Source: Coleofasciculus sp. FACHB-T130
GTDB taxonomy: Bacteria; Cyanobacteriota; Cyanobacteriia; Cyanobacteriales; FACHB-T130
DNA length: 64,000 nt
Assembly (NCBI RefSeq): GCF_014695375.1
Contig: NZ_JACJOG010000045.1
Location: 1-64,000, forward strand
Direction of reading: 5' to 3'
The position numbers and the translations under genes were made by a program. Shown here piece after piece: positions 50,834 to 58,820 of this stretch. Below the pieces are notes generated by a model. It ran no database searches. It was not told where the DNA came from and worked only from the letters and a program-made list of their open reading frames with translations. Numbering within the stretch: position 1 is the stretch's first letter; each line of letters starts with the position of its first letter.

Positions 50834-50860
50834 TAAAAGGTTGAAAGTTAAAAGGTCGGT
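50834..50860. repeat. Short heptamer repeat in the ktrB-ktrA gap
   Basis: 'AAAAGGTTGAAAGTTAAAAGGTCGG' belongs to the same 7-bp repeat class as 29771-29803 and 41677-41743. Confidence 0.45.
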
Positions 50861-50923
50861 TTAAACCGACAATTGTTTTCGACGAATGATCCCTAACTCA
50901 ATGAGTCAGTTCGGAGTTTATTT

Positions 50924-51622
50924 GTGAACTTATCATCTTTAAACTTTTTTCGCAGTCTCAGCACTAATACCAAGAATCAATTCGCAGTCATTGGGTTAGG
51001 TCGTTTTGGTCGTGGCGTCTGCTCGACCTTACACCATCTGGGCTACGAAGTGCTGGGTATTGACGCCGAGGAAAAGAGAGTCGCCCAAGTTTTGACCGAT
51101 CAAATCGCTTCCCATGCCTTGCAGCTGGACTCGACTGAACCCGCTGCGCTTAAAGAGGGAGGAATTTTTGATTTTGATACGGTCATTGTGGCGATTGGGA
51201 ATTATCTCGAAGCTAGCGTGGTAACGACCCTGAATCTGAAGGAAGGCGGGGTGACTCATGTGGTAGCAAAAGCATCCTCGGAAATCCATATGAAACTCCT
51301 GACAAAAGTCGGGGCAGATCATGTGGTATTTCCAGAGCATGAAATGGGGTGCACGTTAGCGCGATCGCTGACTAAACCAGCTATTTTAGATCGATTCGAT
51401 CTGGACGTTGATAACAGTATTGTAGAAATTATTATTCCAGACGATTTTCACGGCAAAACCATCTCTGAACTACAACTTCGCAGCCGCTATGGTTTAAATC
51501 TGCTAGCAGTCAGTCACAATGGCAAGTTTGAAATTAATCCCAATCCCAACCATCGACTCTATAAGGGAGCCGCAATGGTTGTGATTGGTTCCAACAAAGA
51601 CATTAATCGCCTACCCATTTAA
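50924..51622 (+). CDS. ktrA: KtrA/TrkA regulatory subunit
   Basis: Encodes 232 residues from a GTG at 50924 with CGGAG eight bases upstream (50912-50916). The N-terminal RCK_N domain has the Rossmann motif 'VIGLGRFGRGVCSTLHHLGYEV' (in part) and 'DAEEKRV'; a C-terminal RCK_C domain follows (from about residue 155, 'VEIIIPDDFHGKTISELQLRS' in part). KtrA forms an octameric ring binding ATP/ADP that gates the KtrB pore. Length normal. It ends 2 bases before a long AT-rich hairpin. Confidence 0.93.
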   Translation: MNLSSLNFFRSLSTNTKNQFAVIGLGRFGRGVCSTLHHLGYEVLGIDAEEKRVAQVLTDQIASHALQLDSTEPAALKEGGIFDFDTVIVAIGNYLEASVVTTLNLKEGGVTHVVAKASSEIHMKLLTKVGADHVVFPEHEMGCTLARSLTKPAILDRFDLDVDNSIVEIIIPDDFHGKTISELQLRSRYGLNLLAVSHNGKFEINPNPNHRLYKGAAMVVIGSNKDINRLPI

Positions 51623-51623
51623 G

Positions 51624-51678
51624 AAATTAAAAATTAAAAATTAATCAAGATATTTTTTTAATTTTTAATTTTTAATTT
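51624..51678. terminator. AT-rich 21-bp perfect hairpin between convergent genes
   Basis: AAATTAAAAATTAAAAATTAA (51624-51644) pairs perfectly with its complement at 51658-51678 over a 13-base loop. Both arms are made of 7-bp units (ATTAAAA) and end in A- or T-rich stretches. It lies between ktrA and the minus-strand TPR gene, so it may stop transcripts from both sides. Confidence 0.65.
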
Positions 51679-51683
51679 TTAAT

Positions 51684-52943
51684 TCAAGAAGCCCCTAACT
51701 GCTGTAGAAACTGGTTAATCTGGTCAATTTTGTCTGCATTCCCCTGCTGATTGAATAGCGTTTTAGCTTGAAAAAGAAAGGGGATTGCTTCTTCGCGTCG
51801 TCCAGTTTGTTGCAGCGTTACTCCCAAGTTAAAAAAGGCATCTGCCAGAGTGGAATTGAGGACAATCGCTTCTTGGTAATTCGCGATCGCTTCCGCCAGC
51901 AGACCTTGCCGTTGCAGAGCCACGCCCAGATTATAAAGAGTCACGGCATCATTTGGGTTGAGGCGCTTGGCTTCCCTCAATGCCGCAGCTGCATCTTTGA
52001 CCTGGTTCTCCTTTAACAGCATTGCTCCCAATTGTTGATAAGCGTCGCCATCATTGGGATTGAGACGCACCGCCTGCTTGAATCGATTGGCTGCCGCTTT
52101 GGAGTTACCTTGCTGGACAAAAATTAAACCCATCTGGTACTGAGCCTCTGCCAAGTTCGGATTCTTAGAAGCCGCTGCATTCAGGGCGTTAATTGCTTGT
52201 GTCGGCTGATTTTGCTGCGCGTAAAGTAACCCCAGTTGATATTGAGCATCGGCAAGCGTTGGGTCAAGTTCAACTGCTTTTTGAAACTGAGCCATCGCGG
52301 CTTCATTTTGATTTTGGTTGACTAACAGCAGTCCCAGATTATAGTAAGCGACTGCATATTTCGGGTCATTCTGAATCGCCTGCTGATAGGCAGCGATCGC
52401 TTCTTGTGTTTGACCTTTTGCCTCCATCGCCAAGCCCACATTATAGTAAGCATCTGCCAACTTGGGATTTAAACTTAGCGCTCGTTCATACGCAGTCAGT
52501 GCGGCGTCGGGTTGCCCTTGCTTATATAAAGCAACTCCCAAATTGTAGTAAGCCTCTCCCAAATTGGGGTCGAGACGAAGCGCTTGCAGGTACTCATTCG
52601 TTGCCTTCTCAAGCTGTCCTTGCTCGGCTAGAGAATTCCCCAATAGATAATAAGCCATCGCAATGCTGGAATCGAATTCAAGCGCTTTGCGAAGAGCTAG
52701 CTCTGCCCCCCGATAGTCTCCGCGATTATACCGCGTCACCCCTTGTTGGAAGTAAGTCGCTGCCTCAAAATCTTGAGTGTATAGACCTTCGACCATCTGC
52801 TTAGTGAGTACGGGCGACTCAAAAGAGGTTGTCTTTTGTCGCCCATTCCGCGATTCACCAGCAAAGGCAGTGCTGGTAGTCGTCAAACCAAGACCGATCA
52901 AAGCAGCCGCAAGGAGATAAATTCGTTTGTGGTTTTTAAGCAT
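51684..52943 (-). CDS. Exported TPR-repeat protein
   Basis: The product has 419 residues from ATG 52943 (a longer reading from 53012 would add 23 residues before a normal signal peptide). 'IYLLAAALIGLGLTTTSTAFAG' is a signal peptide with an AFA cleavage site. The rest is at least ten consecutive 34-residue TPR units with the canonical pattern 'A.YNLG..L...G....A...Y..A..LNP' ('AYYNLGVALYKQGQPDAAL', 'AYYNVGLAMEAKGQTQEAI' and others). It is probably periplasmic, a protein-binding scaffold. Units are diverged at DNA level, so no recent duplication. Function unknown; stand-alone gene on the minus strand upstream of the hairpin. Confidence 0.88.
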   Translation of the reverse strand: MLKNHKRIYLLAAALIGLGLTTTSTAFAGESRNGRQKTTSFESPVLTKQMVEGLYTQDFEAATYFQQGVTRYNRGDYRGAELALRKALEFDSSIAMAYYLLGNSLAEQGQLEKATNEYLQALRLDPNLGEAYYNLGVALYKQGQPDAALTAYERALSLNPKLADAYYNVGLAMEAKGQTQEAIAAYQQAIQNDPKYAVAYYNLGLLLVNQNQNEAAMAQFQKAVELDPTLADAQYQLGLLYAQQNQPTQAINALNAAASKNPNLAEAQYQMGLIFVQQGNSKAAANRFKQAVRLNPNDGDAYQQLGAMLLKENQVKDAAAALREAKRLNPNDAVTLYNLGVALQRQGLLAEAIANYQEAIVLNSTLADAFFNLGVTLQQTGRREEAIPFLFQAKTLFNQQGNADKIDQINQFLQQLGAS

Positions 52944-53067
52944 ATCTAGAACCCCGCACCACTCGCTATTTAGGAAAAGGTAATTGGGAAGGTAATTAGT
53001 TGTCAGTTGCAATTTACCACTGACCAGCGATGATTGACATTCCTCATTACCTTAACTTGTCCCATCG

Positions 53068-54303
53068 TCATCTGATTGTGGCTTCCGGCAAGATTAGCAT
53101 CGCGTCCCCAAAAGAATAGAAGCGATACCGATGCTTTGTCGCCACTTGGTACAATTCCAGCAACCGCTGACGCCCGATTAAAGCACCCACCAACATCAGC
53201 AAACTCGAACGGGGTAAGTGGAAATTGGTAATTAACCCGTCCACTACCCGCCACTGGTAGCCAGGATAGATAAATAACTCCGTCTTGCCCCTGAAGGGGT
53301 GTAATTCCCCATTCATAGCAGCTGACTCAAGCGATCGCACCACCGTTGTCCCCACGGCAATAATCCGACCCCCGCGCGCCTTGGTTTCCCGAATTTGTTC
53401 CACCGTAGACTTGGGGACTTCTACCCACTCCCCATGCATTTTGTGGGTGGTGATATCCTCCACTTCCACCGGGCGAAACGTCCCGACCCCGACGTGCAGC
53501 GTCACCGAAGCCTGCTGAATTCCTCGTTCTTGCAAGCGCTGGAGTAACTCTGGGGTAAAGTGTAGCCCAGCCGTGGGAGCAGCGATCGCTCCTTGAGCCT
53601 GGGCATACACAGTTTGGTACTGTTCCGCCTGGGATTGGGAATCTGTAATGTAAGGAGGTAGCGGCACTTGACCGTATTCCTCCAACAAATCTTCAAACCG
53701 ACTCCCGGCTGGAACATCAAACTGCAACACCCGCCCCCCCGTCGCCTCATCCCTAGACAAAATCGTCGCACTCAATTGATTCGGGCTTGAGGCTGGGTTC
53801 AATTTTTCCTCAGCCCCTAGTTTCTGTGGTTCAAAGAATATCTGCGCCCCCGGTTGCAGACGTCGCCCTGGTTTCACCAAAGCTAGCCAGCAGTTGTTCT
53901 GCTGTTCCTCCAGCAGCAACACCTCCACGGGGGCACCCGTAGATTTACGACCCCGGAGGCGGGCAGGGATGACACGAGTATTATTTAATACCAGTAAATC
54001 TCCGGACTGGAGGAAGTCGGGTAAATCCCGAAAAATGGCGTGGCTGGGATGATCTGGGGATACCACCAGCAAACGCGCACTATCCCTTGGCACAGATGGA
54101 TTCTGGGCAATCAGTTCTGCCGGGAGTTCATAGTCATAACTGGCGATTAACCGATCGATATCTATATCATCCCCGCTGGGTGCTTCAGCTTGAAACCGTA
54201 AGGATTCGGGGCTGTCTATCTTTAATCTTCTTGCCCCACTAACGGCTTTTGACTCTCCCAACCGGGGATCGCTGATGTGACTGTCTTCGTTAAATTCTGT
54301 CAT
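53068..54303 (-). CDS. queA: S-adenosylmethionine:tRNA ribosyltransferase-isomerase
   Basis: Encodes 411 residues. QueA proteins start close to '[18 protein letters not shown]', which here is at residue 48; the first 47 residues are an extra acidic extension without known homology, so the true start could lie further in. Motifs 'DSARLLVV', '[26 protein letters not shown]' (in part), '[13 protein letters not shown]' and '[18 protein letters not shown]' are standard. It transfers ribosyl from SAM to preQ1-modified tRNA, producing epoxyqueuosine at the wobble position. Monocistronic. Confidence 0.93.
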   Translation of the reverse strand: MTEFNEDSHISDPRLGESKAVSGARRLKIDSPESLRFQAEAPSGDDIDIDRLIASYDYELPAELIAQNPSVPRDSARLLVVSPDHPSHAIFRDLPDFLQSGDLLVLNNTRVIPARLRGRKSTGAPVEVLLLEEQQNNCWLALVKPGRRLQPGAQIFFEPQKLGAEEKLNPASSPNQLSATILSRDEATGGRVLQFDVPAGSRFEDLLEEYGQVPLPPYITDSQSQAEQYQTVYAQAQGAIAAPTAGLHFTPELLQRLQERGIQQASVTLHVGVGTFRPVEVEDITTHKMHGEWVEVPKSTVEQIRETKARGGRIIAVGTTVVRSLESAAMNGELHPFRGKTELFIYPGYQWRVVDGLITNFHLPRSSLLMLVGALIGRQRLLELYQVATKHRYRFYSFGDAMLILPEATIR

Positions 54304-54460
54304 GCCGTTAGTTTACTGATAAGGAATCGATCAATTTAACTTTGCAGATTGGGTAAATACCCCCAGATAAGAACGGGGGCTTCTCCCCTATCGCAGACTA
54401 TCTTACTCATGGAGAATGAGAGTTATAGAACCAGCATGACCTAGACACTAAGAACTTCTC

Positions 54461-54850
54461 ATGGAATACGTCTACTTTCTGGCCAATGCCAGCCTGACAC
54501 TACGGGTGGTTGAGTATTTACACACAATGCCCCAGTTGCCCGTTCGTTTAATGACGGTGATTCATCAGATTGATGGCTGGGTGATCAAGGTCAAAATGAG
54601 TAACCATCTAAACGCGCAGCAAGATGGTGACTTCCGGGCGTTCATGAACGAACTGGGTATTCCCTACGAACCGGCTATTCGCCTCCAGATGGCGCTTTGG
54701 AGTCTGGAAACTGGACAGTCCCCCATCGATGTGATGCGTCGCTACCAAGTCGCTGTGGTTTCTCATGGTAGTCCCGATCGGAGCGATATTGAAGCATTTC
54801 GCCAGCAGTTCACAAAAGGGCTGGGATATTGCCCGGAAACTCTAGCTTAA
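54461..54850 (+). CDS. Conserved cyanobacterial hypothetical protein
   Basis: Encodes 129 residues without membrane helix or signal. It has a predicted alpha/beta composition: strands around 'VEYVYFLANASLTLRVVEYL', 'QIDGWVIKVKM' and a helical C-terminus with 'DVMRRYQVAVVSHGSP'. I recognise it as a family limited to cyanobacteria but know no function. It is convergent with the YraN gene; the stops touch (54850/54851). It stands alone on the plus strand, 158 bases from the divergent queA start. Confidence 0.7.
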   Translation: MEYVYFLANASLTLRVVEYLHTMPQLPVRLMTVIHQIDGWVIKVKMSNHLNAQQDGDFRAFMNELGIPYEPAIRLQMALWSLETGQSPIDVMRRYQVAVVSHGSPDRSDIEAFRQQFTKGLGYCPETLA

Positions 54851-55441
54851 TTAACTTAACGGCTCATCGAAAGCGGACTGAATATAGTCTTGTAGACTCA
54901 ACTGATATTCTCCCACAGCTAAATTTCTAGGTTCTGGTAAAGAAATCAAAGGGAGCTTTTCAGGTTCTGGTAGCAGAACAGTATTGGTCTTAGGACGCTG
55001 ACATCTGACCAAAGCGACATCAAACCGGCAAGGAAGATTTACTAAATCTGGACGCTCTGCCAAAAAAATCTCTGCTGTGCGCCAGAGTTTAGCTTGCTTT
55101 TGCGGTGTAATCGCTAGCATTCCATCCGCATCCCAATTTCCCCGGCTGCGAGTTTTGACCTCGACAAAGATTAAGCAAGAGGACAGGGTAATGGGGCAAT
55201 GGGGAACGGGTGATGGGTAATGGGTAGTGGGAAACTCTTCCTCCCGCTGTCTTCCTGTCTTTCTGTCTCCCCCTCCCTTACCTTCATCTGGGCGTTGTCG
55301 CGCAATTATATCAATTTCTCCCCAGCGGCAACGCCACCGGCGCTCAAGAATTTCCCAGGCTTGGGAAATCAACCATTGAGCAACTAGGTCTTCTCCTAAA
55401 ACACCGATATCGGGATAATGAGATAGACGACGGTTTTCCAT
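54851..55441 (-). CDS. yraN: YraN/UPF0102 family endonuclease-like protein with a repeat-derived insert
   Basis: The product has 196 residues from ATG 55441 (an upstream frame to 55546 lacks homology and overlaps the divergent gene). UPF0102 motifs: 'LGEDLVAQWLISQAWEILERRWRCRWGEIDIIA' (in part), with the Glu/Asp pair, and 'LIFVEVKTRSRG', the E-x-K of restriction-endonuclease-like folds. Between 'IIARQRPDE' and 'LIFVEVK' lies an insertion of about 35 residues encoded by 7-bp repeats (55186-55277); typical proteins have only about five residues there. Role suggested for the family: a Holliday junction or branched-DNA nuclease; not proven. Confidence 0.85.
   Translation of the reverse strand: MENRRLSHYPDIGVLGEDLVAQWLISQAWEILERRWRCRWGEIDIIARQRPDEGKGGGDRKTGRQREEEFPTTHYPSPVPHCPITLSSCLIFVEVKTRSRGNWDADGMLAITPQKQAKLWRTAEIFLAERPDLVNLPCRFDVALVRCQRPKTNTVLLPEPEKLPLISLPEPRNLAVGEYQLSLQDYIQSAFDEPLS
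55186..55277. repeat. Heptamer repeats inside the yraN reading frame
   Basis: GGGTAAT, GGGGAAC, GGGTGAT, GGGTAAT, GGGTAGT, GGGAAAC follow each other from 55186 to 55235 with a 7-bp period (one unit has eight bases), then a C/T-rich run follows. On the coding strand they give 'YPSPVPHCPIT'-like sequence. The array is in frame. Confidence 0.75.
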
Positions 55442-55455
55442 CAAATGGAACCAGC

Positions 55456-55962
55456 ATGAAGTGTAGGCTAGATAATCGGATTTCGACAATTTTACTCGGT
55501 TTATTGCTTGTGGCGATCGCCATTGCCTCTTTTGGCGCGATCGCATCTCCCGCCTGGGCGAACGACTACAACAAAGAATTTTTGATTGGTGTAGATTTCT
55601 CCGGCAAAGAGCTGACCGACTCCAGCTTTACTAAAGCCAATCTCCGCAGTAGTAACCTGAGTCATACGAATTTGCGGGGTGTCAGTTTTTTTGGGGCTAA
55701 TCTGGAAAGCGTCAATTTAGAAGGAGCCGATCTCAGAAACGCAACTCTGGACACAGCCCGCTTGACCAAAGCGAACTTAAAGAACGCGGTTTTGGAAGGG
55801 GCGTTTGCCTTTAACACTAAGTTTGAAGGTGCGATTATTGATGGAGCCGATTTTACAGATGTGCTGCTTCGTCAGGATGTGCAACAACAGTTGTGTAAAA
55901 TAGCGTCCGGTACCAATCCCACTACTGGGCGCGAAACCCGCGAAACTTTGTTTTGTCCCTAA
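55456..55962 (+). CDS. Lumenal pentapeptide-repeat protein
   Basis: Encodes 168 residues. A signal peptide 'ILLGLLLVAIAIASFGAIASPAWA' (in part) ends at AWA-ND; two HIP1 sites encode 'AIA' inside it. The mature part holds about 15 A(D/N)LxX pentapeptides ('ANLRSSNLSHTNLRGVSFFGANL' in part) forming a right-handed quadrilateral helix, then a C-terminal cap with two cysteines, '...QQQLCKIASG...' and 'ETLFCP', which can form a disulfide as in TL17-like thylakoid-lumen proteins. Export and role in the thylakoid lumen are inferred. Divergent from yraN by 14 bases. Confidence 0.88.
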   Translation: MKCRLDNRISTILLGLLLVAIAIASFGAIASPAWANDYNKEFLIGVDFSGKELTDSSFTKANLRSSNLSHTNLRGVSFFGANLESVNLEGADLRNATLDTARLTKANLKNAVLEGAFAFNTKFEGAIIDGADFTDVLLRQDVQQQLCKIASGTNPTTGRETRETLFCP

Positions 55963-56011
55963 TCCTTTTCAATCGGTTGTCACTTGGGGTTCAATACAAA
56001 TCCTCCTAGGG

Positions 56012-56032
56012 ACACGGGGCATTGCCCCGTGT
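56012..56032. terminator. ACACGGGGC/GCCCCGTGT hairpin
   Basis: Nine-base-pair GC-rich stem (56012-56020 with 56024-56032) with a three-base loop, between the converging pentapeptide and amidohydrolase genes. The sequence CCTAGGGACACGGGGCATTGCCCCGTGT is a common cyanobacterial interspersed repeat; no T-run follows on either strand. Confidence 0.6.
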
Positions 56033-56063
56033 TCGTAACGGAATTGTCTGCGCTCAAAAAGGG

Positions 56064-57470
56064 CTAATTAACCGTACTGTTCAGGCTGGCTGCATCAGCG
56101 ATTTGATTCGGCGCAGATTGGCGCAGGCGATCGCCATACAGAGCCAGTGCATTGCCGCTAAGCAATAGTTCTAAATGCTCCCGGTCATAATCAGCAACAG
56201 TTGCAGCATCCTTGACACAGTCATGGAGTACCCCATCCCAGTGCCCATAATCTCCAGAGAAGCAAGCCAGATGTTTGCCAATTTCTCCCATCGCAATGTG
56301 AAGATAAGCAGGGCCTGGATCGTCTGATTCAAAGGAAGTAAAGATTTGACCCCGCTCGAAGTATTCCAAAGGATCTCGATGGCGGAGATCGTAATGCTCA
56401 TAAAGACTTGCATCCTCAATCTGAGCCGGGTCATGCTGAGCATTCCACAGGAGATCGAAGAGATTTTTTGCCTGACTAATCAGGTTGATATTGTTGTGAG
56501 TGCCTCTTTCCTGAATCATCAGCTTGGTGAATTCCATCAGGGAAGGACGATAGGGATGCTTGGGGTCAAAGTCACGGATGCGTTTTTCCCAATGCTCGTG
56601 GAAAGCATGGGCAAGATCCGGCACCCAACCACAACCGCCTTCTAAAAAGCCAACCCGCAGGGAGGGGAATTGCTCAAACGCCCCATCAAAAACCATTCTG
56701 GCTAAAGCCAATTGTTGCTGGTTTCGCTGCACAAAAATGTGCGTCAGAACAAAGGTTTCCACATGATCGGAAATCCCCCCCACCATGTAAGATCCCGGCC
56801 CTCCATGAATGCCCAGACCAATATCCAAATCGGCGGCTGCTTGCAGGATAGGGCGGAAGTCAGGATGGCTAATCGCTTTACAGGTGCGGATATCGGGGAA
56901 AGCTTGAGGCGCTTTCGGATGGGGAATCGGTAGGTTTGGGGCAACGGCGACGCTAATCATGCCCAGTTCGTTGATGCAACGGTGCATTTCAGCAACCGCG
57001 GCATCTACATCCTGTAGAGGCAATACACCAATCGGTTTGAGCCGGTTATCGTAACCCCGACAGTCGTCGGCAATGTAGTTGTTGTAAGCACGACACAGCG
57101 CGATCGCAAAGTCCTTATCCAATAAGCTCGAAAAGACTAAGTTGAGCGTGCCGTAGATTACCTGGATGTCAATGCCTTCTCGATCCATGTGTTCAATCCG
57201 CACTCGATTGAACATTGCCCCCAAAGTTGTATCGGGATGCAGGTTGCGAAAGCCACCTTTCCCCAGTCCTTGAGGTTGCGGAAACATCCGCATAAAGTCG
57301 TTTTTACCTGTTGCGGGATTAAAGTCTACGATTCTCGCCCGTTGGTCGCCAAGACTATCAATCGCTAAACCGATGCGATCGCGATACTCTGGCTCTAGAT
57401 AATCCCGCATTACTAAAGGATTTTCTATTTTATGGGCATCTGCATCAATTACCAGTAGACCTTGATACAT
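56064..57470 (-). CDS. Amidohydrolase-2 family metal-dependent hydrolase
   Basis: Encodes 468 residues. The N-terminal metal-binding motif is 'VIDADAHKIENP' (DxDxH form); a second His lies in 'GIHGGPGSYM', with 'FLEGGCGWVPDLAHAFHEHW' (in part) and the Asp region 'FSGDYGHWDG' completing an ACMSD-like TIM barrel. It has no signal peptide. The family decarboxylates or hydrolyses aromatic acids and lactones; the substrate here is unknown. It precedes, on the same strand but 128 bases away, the DUF962 gene, so it may belong to the same lipid- or aromatics-processing locus. Confidence 0.88.
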   Translation of the reverse strand: MYQGLLVIDADAHKIENPLVMRDYLEPEYRDRIGLAIDSLGDQRARIVDFNPATGKNDFMRMFPQPQGLGKGGFRNLHPDTTLGAMFNRVRIEHMDREGIDIQVIYGTLNLVFSSLLDKDFAIALCRAYNNYIADDCRGYDNRLKPIGVLPLQDVDAAVAEMHRCINELGMISVAVAPNLPIPHPKAPQAFPDIRTCKAISHPDFRPILQAAADLDIGLGIHGGPGSYMVGGISDHVETFVLTHIFVQRNQQQLALARMVFDGAFEQFPSLRVGFLEGGCGWVPDLAHAFHEHWEKRIRDFDPKHPYRPSLMEFTKLMIQERGTHNNINLISQAKNLFDLLWNAQHDPAQIEDASLYEHYDLRHRDPLEYFERGQIFTSFESDDPGPAYLHIAMGEIGKHLACFSGDYGHWDGVLHDCVKDAATVADYDREHLELLLSGNALALYGDRLRQSAPNQIADAASLNSTVN

Positions 57471-57598
57471 GAAAACTCCTTAATTAATTGCTCAATCGTT
57501 ACCTGCAAATAAATTCCAGGTTTTCAGGGCGTCGGATAGAAGCCTGCCCCGATGAAGACACAATGTTTTTAATTGAATACTCGCCTTGCGGCTGAAAT

Positions 57599-57964
57599 TT
57601 AATTCAACGCTTTCTGCTTGCGATTCAAGTATGTCCAAACTTGGCGCAGTCCAAACCAGTTCTCAAAAGACCACATGAGGGAAACCAGGATGGTAATGCC
57701 GGGGTACTTGACAAAAGCCGGGTGATTCTTCTCGAAGACAGCATGACCGCCCAAAGCGAATACTTGGGTGAGGACTAAACACACAAGCGTTAACCGCCAA
57801 TCATAAAACAGAAAACCCACAGCGGCGATCGCTAGCACATTAGTCAAGTGGTGCAGAAACTGGTTGATGGGATGCTGATGACTCGCAACAAAGTGGGCTT
57901 TAGCCTCCTGGAAGTAGCTCAAAGTAATTCTCCTGCGGTTGAAACCCGAATTTGTCAAACTCAA
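57599..57964 (-). CDS. DUF962/Mpo1-like membrane protein
   Basis: Encodes 121 residues with two or three hydrophobic helices (VLAIAAVGFLFYDW, LTLVCLVLTQVFALGG). Two motif clusters match DUF962/Mpo1: 'ASHQHPINQFLHHLTNV' (H-x2-P-x-N-x3-H) and 'GGHAVFEKNHPAFVKYP' (GHxxFExNxPA). In yeast, Mpo1 is an Fe(II)-dependent dioxygenase that cleaves 2-hydroxy fatty acids, with conserved His residues as ligands. The gene lies between the amidohydrolase and a fatty-acid-hydroxylase-superfamily gene, which makes the Mpo1 role attractive. Activity of bacterial short DUF962 proteins is not established. Confidence 0.75.
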   Translation of the reverse strand: MSLTNSGFNRRRITLSYFQEAKAHFVASHQHPINQFLHHLTNVLAIAAVGFLFYDWRLTLVCLVLTQVFALGGHAVFEKNHPAFVKYPGITILVSLMWSFENWFGLRQVWTYLNRKQKALN

Positions 57965-58110
57965 AGCGTTGTAGGAACGATATCACTAAGTCTCTTGCGA
58001 AAGGGAGAGAAATTAGAATTTTTTTAGGTTGCTTTAACCCAGTTTGGACATTTTACCCTTGGGATGGCAGCGAGGAGAATGTCATTAAGTCAGCCCTAAA
58101 CTAAAGTTTG

Positions 58111-58186
58111 GGCTTAAAGCTAAAACCCGTTCAAACGGGTTCAATGGCTTACCCCAGTAAGCTTTAGCTTACTTTAGCTTTAAGCC
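58111..58186. repeat. Nested palindromic repeat
   Basis: GGCTTAAAGCTAAA (58111-58124) pairs perfectly with TTTAGCTTTAAGCC (58173-58186). Nested inside is AACCCGTT-ca-AACGGGTT (58124-58141). Further complementarity GCTTTAG/CTAAAGC is present. It lies between the two oxygenase-like genes on the minus strand; either a repeat element or an intra-operon structure. Confidence 0.6.
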
Positions 58187-58238
58187 GGAAATTTATTTCC
58201 CGGCTACCTGCGTCAATCCCATTCCAGCTAGGACATTC

Positions 58239-58751
58239 CTACCGCCACCGGAGTTGCAAATAACCCCGTGGCTGTTGACTCAGTTCCTCTTCGCCCAGCC
58301 ATTCTACTGGCTTGTAAGTGCCGAAAACCCGATCCCACCAATCTACCGCCAAACCAAAATTGTGATGCCACATTCCATACTTGTGATGCACGTAGTGAAC
58401 TGGCATCTTCATCCAGAAGCACTTGGTGGGGTTTTCGTGCTGTAGCTGATGGGCATAGGCTGAAAATGCAGCATAGAATAAGCCACCGAGGAACCAACCG
58501 ATTCCAGCCTCCCACGAGTAGAAAAACATCAAACACATTACCAGCAAACTGCCCCTAACATAGTCTCGAAACTCCCACAACACCCCCTGTCCTTCGTTAC
58601 GACGGTGATGATCTCGATGACGTTCGCCAATCCGAGGCGAGACGTGCATCAAGCGATGTAGCCAATATTCCACTAAACTTGCCAAGATAAACGCCAAAGT
58701 AAAACAAGCGATTCCTACAGAAAGCTTTGCTAATAAGCTCATAAACTCCAT
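58239..58751 (-). CDS. Fatty acid hydroxylase superfamily protein
   Basis: Encodes 170 residues with three to four membrane helices and the His-rich diiron boxes of the sterol desaturase/fatty acid hydroxylase superfamily: 'WLHRLMH' (HX3H), 'ERHRDHHRR' (HX2HH), 'AYAHQLQHE' and 'HYVHHKYGMWHHNFG' (HX2HH plus HH). The protein is short but contains all eight or more His ligands. Possible reactions are hydroxylation of fatty acids, including at C2, or of carotenoids; no specificity can be read. It is transcribed leftward like the DUF962 gene, about 275 bases apart and separated by a palindromic repeat. Confidence 0.85.
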   Translation of the reverse strand: MEFMSLLAKLSVGIACFTLAFILASLVEYWLHRLMHVSPRIGERHRDHHRRNEGQGVLWEFRDYVRGSLLVMCLMFFYSWEAGIGWFLGGLFYAAFSAYAHQLQHENPTKCFWMKMPVHYVHHKYGMWHHNFGLAVDWWDRVFGTYKPVEWLGEEELSQQPRGYLQLRWR

Positions 58752-58820
58752 TCCTCACAGTTTTTCTGTATCGCGACGCACACCTAAAGTTTTTTGCTCC
58801 GATTTAATTGGCTAGGACGC

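Noticed and set aside
55442-55546. Extended N-terminus of YraN
   Set aside because: It would overlap the divergent pentapeptide gene, lacks homology, and the family start fits the ATG at 55441.
57599-58751. Sterol biosynthesis locus
   Set aside because: No other sterol or hopanoid gene is near and the hydroxylase is too short for a sterol desaturase; a lipid or carotenoid substrate is more likely.
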